Source: Bacteroidales bacterium
Lineage (GTDB): Bacteria > Bacteroidota > Bacteroidia > Bacteroidales > JAADJA01
Assembly (NCBI GenBank): GCA_021740645.1
Contig: JAIOZL010000004.1
Span: forward strand, 62,001 to 126,000
Length of the DNA stretch: 64,000 bases
Direction: 5' to 3'
In this document: in pieces, positions 45,249 to 52,181 of the stretch
How positions within the stretch are numbered: the first letter of the stretch is position 1
Layout of the letters: the number at the start of each line of letters is the position of its first letter
Program-made: the position numbers and the translations under genes
The notes under the pieces: generated by a model
What the model was told of the DNA's origin: nothing
The model's database searches: none
What the model saw: only the letters and a program-made list of their open reading frames with translations

Positions 45249-45619
45249 ATATAATATGAGAAACTTTAGAAATTTAAATATCTGGAAGAACGGAATAAAT
45301 CTCGTAAAAGTCATTTATGAAATTTCGGCTGATTTACCTGCCAATGAAAAATATGGATTGGCAAGTCAAATTTGCAGGGCAGCAGTTTCAGTTCCTTCAA
45401 ATATAGCGGAGGGTAGTAGCAGAACAAGTGATATCGAATATAAAAGATTTCTGGAAATTGCAATGGGTTCTTTGTTTGAGTTGGAAACCCAATTAATGAT
45501 CCTTCAGGGGCTTAAGTTCATTTCTGAAGAAGTACTTCATTCAACCATAGAACGAATTCATGTTGAACAAAAAATGATCAACACATTAATCCATAAAATA
45601 AAAACCAACAGCTAAAGGC
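45171..45619. repeat. Perfect 57-bp direct repeats flanking the four-helix-bundle gene
   Basis: Copies at 45171-45227 and 45563-45619 are identical over 57 bp and offset by 392 bp. Copy B encodes the last residues of the four-helix-bundle protein plus its stop; copy A repeats that tail upstream of the gene, where it has no open frame in front of it. Confidence 0.9.
45256..45615 (+). CDS. Four-helix-bundle protein (23S rRNA intervening-sequence family)
   Basis: The 119-residue product has the family's length and signature: NLNIWKNGINLVKVIY, LASQICRAAVSVPSNIAEG and YKRFLEIAMGSLFELETQL. Such proteins were first seen encoded inside 23S rRNA intervening sequences and are common in Bacteroidetes; Avd of diversity-generating retroelements is a distant relative. 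No function is established. It sits between the NuoF-like and GltD-NuoG genes with no relation to redox work. Perfect 57-bp direct repeats (its own 3' end) and REP-like words surround it, which points to recent insertion or duplication. No reverse transcriptase is nearby. Confidence 0.92.
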   Translation: MRNFRNLNIWKNGINLVKVIYEISADLPANEKYGLASQICRAAVSVPSNIAEGSSRTSDIEYKRFLEIAMGSLFELETQLMILQGLKFISEEVLHSTIERIHVEQKMINTLIHKIKTNS

Positions 45620-45691
45620 CAATAGCTAAAAGCATCCTTGGTAATAGTAGTTGATAAAGTTTTTGATTAAGAGAACAAATAAAATAGAAAT

Positions 45692-48600
45692 ATGAGCGAA
45701 ACGTTAAATATCATTCTCAACGGAAAGATCGTTAAAGGAAATCAGGGAGAAACCGTTTTGGAATTAGCTCAACGCCAAAATATTGAAATTCCAACCTTAT
45801 GTCATGATCCCAGGCTTGAGCCCTACTCATCATGTTATGTTTGTGTGGTGGAAATTGATGGATACCGTGGATTACAACCCTCCTGCTCCACGAAGATCGT
45901 TGAAGGGATGAAGATCACTACCCACAACGACAGGGTGGCAAAAGCACGTAAAACAGCCCTTGACCTTTTGGTCAGTAACCATTATGCCGATTGTATGGGA
46001 CCATGCAAACAAACCTGTCCGGCAGGAGTTGATGTACAGGGTTATATCTCCTACATCGAAAAAGGGATGTACCATGAAGCGGTGGCACTGATCAAGGAAA
46101 CCAATCCCCTACCCGCTGTTTGCGGCCGGGTTTGTGTAAGGCCATGCGAAGTAGCCTGCCGAAGAAATTTACTGGATGAAGGAGCACCCGTAGGGATTGA
46201 TTATCTCAAACGCTTTGCCTCAGACATCGACCTGGAATCACCCAATAAATGGAAACCCGAGATAAAACCTGCAACTGGTAAAAAAGTTGCTGTGATCGGG
46301 GCCGGCCCTGGTGGTGTATCCTGTGGTTTCTTTTTACAAAAAGAAGGACACCAGGTAGATATTTATGAAGCAGCCCCCAAACCGGGAGGATGGCTGAGAT
46401 ATGGTATTCCTGAGTATCGTTTGCCGAACGATATCCTTCAAAAGGAAGTGGATAACATCACTGAATTAGGTGTAAATATTTTTTACAATAAAAAACTGGG
46501 AGAGAATGTCAGCTTCAATGACATTAAATCGAAATATGATGCAGTCATTTTAACCATTGGTTCACAAAAAGGAACCCTGATCGGTTGTGAAGGCGATGAT
46601 GCAGAAAACGTTTTTTCTGGTATCGACTTTCTGAAAGAGATGGAAATGAGCGGCAAACGTTATAATTTCAAAGGGAAAAAAGTAGCCGTGGTCGGTGGTG
46701 GAAATACCGCCATGGACTGTTGCCGTACCTCCATACGCTGTGGTGCTGATAAAGTATATGTGATCTATCGCCGGACCGAAAAGGAGATGCCGGCCAACCC
46801 AATTGAGATCCACGAATCAAAACTGGAAGGGGTAGAGTATTTATTGCTTACCAATCCTACCAGGGTTAATAAAACCAAAGATGGAAAAGTTAAATCAGTA
46901 ACCTGCCTGAAAATGCAATTGGGCGAACCCGATGCATCAGGACGGAGAAGGCCCATACCGGTTGATGGTTCCGAATTTGAACTGGAGGTAGACTATGTTC
47001 TGGCGGCCATAGGACAAAAGACGAACGTGAATTTCCTGGAGGATATCAATACGAACCTGAATGGCAATGGTGAATTAAAACTGAATCGTTGGGGGGATAT
47101 AGATGCTGATTCCAAAACGCTGCAGACCGGTATTCCCAATGTATTTGCCGCTGGTGATGGCGTAACCGGACCGGCAACACTTATTGAAGCCATCGGACAG
47201 GCTAAAGTGGCTTGCAGAAGTTGCCACCAGTTTTTGAGTGGTTTACCCGTTGAACTCGAGAAAGCAGAATTTCTTTCTAAAAGGGATAACTTTAAAGAAC
47301 AAAAATCAGAAGAATATATTGGGACCTTCCAAAAACAAGTCCGTAAGGAAATGCCTACCCTTGACCCAAAAGACAGGCTTAACTTTAATGAAGTAGAACT
47401 GGGGTATGAAGGGGAAGAGATTGCATTAGAGGAAACTCAGCGATGCATGGAATGTGGATGTGCAGAGTATTTTACCTGCGACCTGAAGAAACATTCGACG
47501 GAATACGGGGCAGAACAAAAGAAATTTGAAGGGGAGTTTAAAGAATATGAAGTGGATTTCAGGCATCCTTTCATCGAAATTGATAATAATAAATGTATTC
47601 TCTGTTCACGCTGTGTAAGGATTTGCCGTGATGTGGTTGGGGCCAATGCTCTTGGTTTGGTTAATCGCGGATTTGAAACCTATGTAGCGCCCAGTATGGG
47701 AGATAAATTACAGGATACCTATTGCGAATCGTGTGGGATGTGCATCTCTACCTGCCCTACCGGTGCTATTGCTGAAAATGTGCTATTCAAACCAGGACCG
47801 GTTAAACTTGATCCTGTAGAAACTATCTGTAATTATTGCTCGGTCGGTTGTCAGGTTGAATTACATCATAAAAACGGGTACGTTATGCAAACCACCGGGA
47901 AAAACGGAATGGTAAATAAAGATGCTAACATATGCCGTTTCCCGAAATTCGGGTACAACTATATTAATGATAACAACCGTATCACAAAACCATTGCTAAA
48001 GGTTAAGGGTAGGTTTGAGGAGATCTCATTTAAAAAGGCTTTCGATCTAATTGAGGAAAAAGTCAAAGGTGTTAAAGCGGATGATAATGTTTTCTTTGCC
48101 GGGGCAAGGTTAACTAACGAAGAGATGTACCTCATCCAGAAACTGGCACGTGGAGGCATCAAAACCAATAATATAACCAGCTTCCATTACCTTAATCGAG
48201 GCGAAGGATACATCCGTGATTCTTATGCGAATGTTCCTTTTGACCAGCTTTCAGGCGCCAGCAGGATTTATCTTTTAGGATCAGAGATCAATTCAGATAA
48301 TGCTGTAGCCGGGTTTATGGTGAACAATGCCCACAAGAAAAATAATGTTCCGGTGAATCTGATCACCATATGCGAGGACAGTAAATTGGAGCATAAGGTG
48401 GACGAAACCTTAAAAATAAAATCCTATTATCATTTCATTAAGGCTGTAAATTATTACCTCGTTTCCAATGGGTTCCAGAATGCTTTATTCATTAAGGATC
48501 ATTGTGAAGGATATGAAGCTTATAAAGAGGAGTTGCTAAAAGAAAACTTCATGGCGCTAATTGAAGAAGCTGGGGTGAAGTATATGGACCAGGTAATTGA

Positions 48601-49396
48601 ATTCGCCAAAAAATTCAACAACGAGATGAACGCGGTGATCATCTTCTCCGAAAAAGAAGTATGCAGCGCGGGGGCCTTTGAATTAAAAAACCTGGCAATG
48701 ATCACAGGGAAACTGGGAAAAACATCCAATGGTTTGATCGTTCTCAAAGAAAAGAATAATTCACAAGGATTATTCGATATGGGCGTTTGCCCTAAGTTTG
48801 GCGTTGGGTCACAATTTATAAGAAATGAAGGCTTTCAAAAACAGCTGAAGAAAATTTGGGGAGTTGAGAAATTACCACAGACTTTAAAGGAGAACCAATA
48901 CGATTCATTTGAAAAGGGACTTTTAAAAAATGTCTTCATTTTTGGTGAGGATCCACTTGGATGTGCCCAAAACAAAGTGAAAGTGTCGGGATGGTTATCT
49001 GTTACTGATTTTGTGATGGTTCAGGATTATTTTATGACGGAGACAGCCAGGCATGCCAACCTGATCCTGCCTGCTTCCATGCCTTTTGAGATAGGAGGAA
49101 GTTTTACCAATACCCAGAAAATGATACAGGAGTTTGATCCTGTTTTGGAATCCAGGGTGAGTAAAACAAGTTACGACCAACTAAATGCTTTACTGAAAAG
49201 ATTTGGTTTAAAAAGCCAGAAAGATTCCAGCGGGGTTATGATGGAAGCCATTAAACTTTTACCTATAGATTCAACAAATGAAAAGCTGGAATTTAAATAT
49301 ACCACCGGAAAAAACTGCAACCGCATGTTTAATTATGGCTGCGATGTGGTGGTAAAACGCTTTGAAGAGCAATTTGAAAGTTCATTGAAAAATTAA
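45692..49396 (+). CDS. GltD-NuoG fusion: NAD(P)H/FAD and iron-sulfur subunit
   Basis: The 1234-residue product combines several modules. About 1-85 are a [2Fe-2S] ferredoxin domain (cysteines in TLCHDPRLEPYSSCYVC). About 95-190 carry HYADCMGPCKQTCPAG and a GltD-type [4Fe-4S] helical region. About 195-560 are the GltD-like FAD (VIGAGPGGVSCG, ~200) and NAD(P)H (VVGGGNTAMDCC, ~331) domains. About 625-700 hold two [4Fe-4S] motifs (CILCSRCVRIC, CESCGMCISTC). From about 709 a NuoG/FdhA-like region follows (CNYCSVGC) to the end. The Cys/Sec that ligates molybdenum or tungsten in formate dehydrogenases is absent (HYLNRGEGY at that place), as is the C-terminal cofactor-binding domain. So it is probably an electron-transfer subunit like NuoG, with added NADPH site, not a formate dehydrogenase or hydrogenase. 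With the NuoE/F-like proteins it could form a bifurcating NADH/NADPH/ferredoxin complex (inference). Confidence 0.85.
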   Translation: MSETLNIILNGKIVKGNQGETVLELAQRQNIEIPTLCHDPRLEPYSSCYVCVVEIDGYRGLQPSCSTKIVEGMKITTHNDRVAKARKTALDLLVSNHYADCMGPCKQTCPAGVDVQGYISYIEKGMYHEAVALIKETNPLPAVCGRVCVRPCEVACRRNLLDEGAPVGIDYLKRFASDIDLESPNKWKPEIKPATGKKVAVIGAGPGGVSCGFFLQKEGHQVDIYEAAPKPGGWLRYGIPEYRLPNDILQKEVDNITELGVNIFYNKKLGENVSFNDIKSKYDAVILTIGSQKGTLIGCEGDDAENVFSGIDFLKEMEMSGKRYNFKGKKVAVVGGGNTAMDCCRTSIRCGADKVYVIYRRTEKEMPANPIEIHESKLEGVEYLLLTNPTRVNKTKDGKVKSVTCLKMQLGEPDASGRRRPIPVDGSEFELEVDYVLAAIGQKTNVNFLEDINTNLNGNGELKLNRWGDIDADSKTLQTGIPNVFAAGDGVTGPATLIEAIGQAKVACRSCHQFLSGLPVELEKAEFLSKRDNFKEQKSEEYIGTFQKQVRKEMPTLDPKDRLNFNEVELGYEGEEIALEETQRCMECGCAEYFTCDLKKHSTEYGAEQKKFEGEFKEYEVDFRHPFIEIDNNKCILCSRCVRICRDVVGANALGLVNRGFETYVAPSMGDKLQDTYCESCGMCISTCPTGAIAENVLFKPGPVKLDPVETICNYCSVGCQVELHHKNGYVMQTTGKNGMVNKDANICRFPKFGYNYINDNNRITKPLLKVKGRFEEISFKKAFDLIEEKVKGVKADDNVFFAGARLTNEEMYLIQKLARGGIKTNNITSFHYLNRGEGYIRDSYANVPFDQLSGASRIYLLGSEINSDNAVAGFMVNNAHKKNNVPVNLITICEDSKLEHKVDETLKIKSYYHFIKAVNYYLVSNGFQNALFIKDHCEGYEAYKEELLKENFMALIEEAGVKYMDQVIEFAKKFNNEMNAVIIFSEKEVCSAGAFELKNLAMITGKLGKTSNGLIVLKEKNNSQGLFDMGVCPKFGVGSQFIRNEGFQKQLKKIWGVEKLPQTLKENQYDSFEKGLLKNVFIFGEDPLGCAQNKVKVSGWLSVTDFVMVQDYFMTETARHANLILPASMPFEIGGSFTNTQKMIQEFDPVLESRVSKTSYDQLNALLKRFGLKSQKDSSGVMMEAIKLLPIDSTNEKLEFKYTTGKNCNRMFNYGCDVVVKRFEEQFESSLKN

Positions 49397-49411
49397 TTAC
49401 AATTCTAATCC

Positions 49412-49541
49412 CGTCATTGCGAACCGGAGGGATTGATCAGGCGCTGGAGTGAAGCAATCTCTAAGCCAGCATTCTGCAAAATAATAAGCAGATTGCTTCG
49501 TCAGCTATCACACAGACAGACCCTGTTTCCTCGCAATGACG
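49412..49541. repeat. Palindromic CGTCATTGCGA...CGCAATGACG element
   Basis: CGTCATTGCGA at the left end and TCGCAATGACG at the right end are inverted. Internally GAAGCAATCT and AGATTGCTTC also pair. This is the widespread 130-bp-class intergenic palindrome built on GTCATTGCGA and GAAGCAATC. It fills the gap between the redox operon and the rubrerythrin-like gene and could act as a transcript hairpin. Confidence 0.85.
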
Positions 49542-49558
49542 AATAAAAGTTTAAGATC

Positions 49559-50014
49559 ATGAAAAATTTCGAAAACGTAAACGACATACTCGACTTCGCC
49601 ATTAATGAAGAACAGTTGGCTGTGGATTTTTACAGCGAATTAGCAGACAACTCCAGGACTGACGACATGAAACTTGTCTTTACCGAATTTGCCGAGGAAG
49701 AGATCAAGCATAAAATGCGCTTGTTAAAGATTAAAGAAGAAGGTTTTTATACCCTGGAAAAAGAAGTGATCGCCGACCTTAAGATCAGCGACTATGTGGT
49801 AAATGTTAAGCCCAGTACCAGCATGACCTATGAGGAAGCCCTTATCCTTGCCATGAAAAAGGAAAAAGCCGCCTTTAAGCTCTATACTGCCCTGGCCGAC
49901 CGCGCGCCCAATACCGATCTGAAAAATGTATTTCTTGGCCTGGCACAGGAAGAAAGCAAACATAAGCTCCGCTTCGAGATTGAATATGATGAGTATGTGC
50001 TGAGGGAGAATTAA
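49559..50014 (+). CDS. Rubrerythrin-like ferritin-family diiron protein
   Basis: The 151-residue product is a four-helix bundle with the diiron ligands of rubrerythrins: AINEEQLAVDFYSEL, FAEEEIKHK, MKKEKAAFKLYTAL and AQEESKHKLRFE. It lacks the C-terminal rubredoxin domain of classical rubrerythrin. Such proteins reduce peroxide or store iron in anaerobes and microaerophiles. It follows the redox operon by 162 bp, separated by a palindromic element. A reductant could be the neighbouring NuoEFG-like complex, but this is speculation. Confidence 0.85.
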   Translation: MKNFENVNDILDFAINEEQLAVDFYSELADNSRTDDMKLVFTEFAEEEIKHKMRLLKIKEEGFYTLEKEVIADLKISDYVVNVKPSTSMTYEEALILAMKKEKAAFKLYTALADRAPNTDLKNVFLGLAQEESKHKLRFEIEYDEYVLREN

Positions 50015-50055
50015 ATTCCAGGAAGAACGAAACCCGCTTAACACTATGGAACCGC

Positions 50056-52080
50056 TTAGCGGGAAGCTTTCAATTCCCCTTCCAAAAAATACATCCGCAT
50101 CTCCCCTTTTCCCTTTATTTGCATGGGTTCCCTTGCCCGGAAGTTAAATTTTTCTTTCAGGAGTAAAAAGCTTGTTTCAGATACATTAATCTGATTAGGC
50201 TCCGAACTGCTTTCCATACGTGATGTGGTGTTAATTGCATCACCAAACACATCATAAATGTATTTTTTAACGCCCACAATACCGCCTACCACTTTTCCGG
50301 TATGAATACCAATTCTCACCTGCCAGTCTATGTTTGATGTTTTGTTGCGCTCTGCCAGAAACTGCCTGATTTCCATGGCAGCACGAACCATATTTTCTGC
50401 ATGGTTTTCATTTCGTTCGGGCATACCACTAACAGCCAGGTAGGCATCCCCAATGGTCTTGATCCGTTCGCAGGAATGTTTTTCCATAATGCCGTCAAAA
50501 CCGGTAAAAATTTCGTTCAGTTCACCAATTAAGGTTTTGGGCTCCAATTGGGAAGATATATTTGTAAAACCCACAATATCGGAAAAATAAACAGTCACAT
50601 CTTCGAAACTTTCGGGTTCGGCTTTGCCGTTCTGTTTGAGTTCATTTACAACCTTTAACGGAAGGGTATTCAGCAAGAGTTCTTCGGTTTTTTCTTTTTC
50701 GGCAGCCAGTTCTTTTGTCCTTTCCGTAACAAGGATTTCAAGTTTTTCTTTTTGTCCTTCGAGGATCCTTTTCTTTTCCCGTTCTTGTTCAAGGGATTTC
50801 GCAGAAAGAATTTTTACCTGTTCCAGTTGTTTCGACAGATTTACATTCGTTTTGGCAAAATCACGGGCCAGGTAAACCGACATGGAAAGTGGAATACTCA
50901 GGACGGCTGCCAGGGTCATAAGCGCAAAGGCTATAGCAAAGGCAGATTGACCACTGAGTTCAATATTTCCAAAACGGATCACATAAATCATGATGCCCGT
51001 AAAAAACAAAATAAAAAACAATACCCCGATCCCCAATATCCAAGCGCCATCAAATTTTTTAATCAATGCCCTGATCACCAATCGGGTAACCTCAATCCAT
51101 AACAAGAAAACAAAACCAATATAAAGCTGCGGTATAAAACTGATATCCAAATAGTAAAGCAGGCTAAGAATTACAGCAATGCCTACAGTGATCCAGAATA
51201 TCCTCGGTATCTTTTTCATGAACAGACTATACAGAAATCCCGTAAGAGGAATAAAAAATAAAGGAAACAACAACGACATAATAAAACCCGCCTTATTATT
51301 TAATGTCGGATTTTCTGTTATGCTGTTAGACTGGAATACCACATAATTAAGCCCGGCAAACAACAACATAAAAATGCTGTAATAAAGATTTGATTTCTGT
51401 TGCCGGTAAAAAAGGAACAACAGGAGATGAACCAAACCAAGAATCAGGAAAACCATAAAAAGAAACAAAACCAGGAAACCCGCATTTACCTGGGCCTTTA
51501 AACTTCGCATGGCATTATCATGTTCCTTTATCCTTAAGTTAAACCCGGCATTGGCTTCCCGGTAAATTTTCAGGGCTCTGTTCGCCCTAAGATTGGAATA
51601 ACGTACCGCCAATACATACTGCAGGCTATCCGAGAACTGAATAAGTCCCGGCACCATCTTAGGATTGTCTGTTTTTTCTGTTTCGATCGAATCACTAACC
51701 TTCCCAAACGAATTGATCAGCTTCCCATTTAAATAAACCTCTGAGGCACCCTGTTGATCCATTAATAAGGCATAGGTTTTATTTCGAAGGGATGAATCGA
51801 TACGAATATGCAATCGGAACCAACATTGCCCCTTGAAAATAGTGTCTCCCAACTTAACCAGATTTAATTGGGTGGAAAGGGTATCCCAATGGTTATCATC
51901 ATAAAAGGGATCAGCCCATAAAGTATCATCTCCGGGATGGTATTTCCAAAACCGGTTTAATTCAACTGTTTGGTTTAGACTCTCGATTTTAAATATCAAA
52001 TCATGATTTTCTTCACCAAACAAGGATAATGTCAAAAGAAAAGTAAACAGGAATAAAAGCCTTAAATATTTGGGAAACAT
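50056..52080 (-). CDS. Membrane adenylate cyclase with 7TM-DISM sensor
   Basis: The 674-residue product has a signal peptide, an extracytoplasmic beta-rich domain (about 30-190), seven hydrophobic helices (about 195-405), a coiled coil (about 410-470) and a class III cyclase domain (about 480-665). This layout is the 7TMR-DISM class of receptors. In the cyclase, VYFSDIVGFT and TIGDAYLA carry the metal-binding aspartates, and NTTSRMES the transition-state Asn/Arg. The base-specificity pair is Lys (RIKTIGD) and Asp (YDVFGD), as in adenylate rather than guanylate cyclases. It should make cAMP in response to an extracellular ligand. The stop codon lies inside a CCGCTTAGCGG-type hairpin. Confidence 0.88.
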   Translation of the reverse strand: MFPKYLRLLFLFTFLLTLSLFGEENHDLIFKIESLNQTVELNRFWKYHPGDDTLWADPFYDDNHWDTLSTQLNLVKLGDTIFKGQCWFRLHIRIDSSLRNKTYALLMDQQGASEVYLNGKLINSFGKVSDSIETEKTDNPKMVPGLIQFSDSLQYVLAVRYSNLRANRALKIYREANAGFNLRIKEHDNAMRSLKAQVNAGFLVLFLFMVFLILGLVHLLLFLFYRQQKSNLYYSIFMLLFAGLNYVVFQSNSITENPTLNNKAGFIMSLLFPLFFIPLTGFLYSLFMKKIPRIFWITVGIAVILSLLYYLDISFIPQLYIGFVFLLWIEVTRLVIRALIKKFDGAWILGIGVLFFILFFTGIMIYVIRFGNIELSGQSAFAIAFALMTLAAVLSIPLSMSVYLARDFAKTNVNLSKQLEQVKILSAKSLEQEREKKRILEGQKEKLEILVTERTKELAAEKEKTEELLLNTLPLKVVNELKQNGKAEPESFEDVTVYFSDIVGFTNISSQLEPKTLIGELNEIFTGFDGIMEKHSCERIKTIGDAYLAVSGMPERNENHAENMVRAAMEIRQFLAERNKTSNIDWQVRIGIHTGKVVGGIVGVKKYIYDVFGDAINTTSRMESSSEPNQINVSETSFLLLKEKFNFRAREPMQIKGKGEMRMYFLEGELKASR

Positions 52081-52105
52081 AAGCAGAAATCTAAATTATT
52101 ATATC

Positions 52106-52113
52106 CAAAGATA
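52106..52113 (-). promoter_or_regulatory. -7 box TATCTTTG of the adenylate cyclase gene
   Basis: A perfect -7 box on the minus strand lies 26 bp before the ATG at 52080. No clear -33 TTTG is found. Confidence 0.5.
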
Positions 52114-52130
52114 ATTTATTTTAGTTTTAA

Positions 52131-52159
52131 CCGCTAAGCGCTTCTATAGCGCTTAGCGG
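52131..52159. repeat. Perfect 12-bp hairpin CCGCTAAGCGCT
   Basis: CCGCTAAGCGCT and its complement flank a TCTAT loop. A related CCGCTTAGCGG is found at 50052-50062 at the other end of the cyclase gene. No U-tract follows, so it is not a standard terminator. Confidence 0.75.
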
Positions 52160-52181
52160 ATATTAGCCTTTCATGGCCAAA

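Noticed and set aside
45256..45615. Diversity-generating retroelement (Avd) locus
   Set aside because: The protein is in the wider four-helix-bundle family, but there is no reverse transcriptase or template repeat nearby.
42717..49396. [FeFe]-hydrogenase operon (HydABC)
   Set aside because: The NuoE/NuoF-like subunits fit, but the large subunit has no H-cluster motifs; it has GltD and NuoG-like modules instead.
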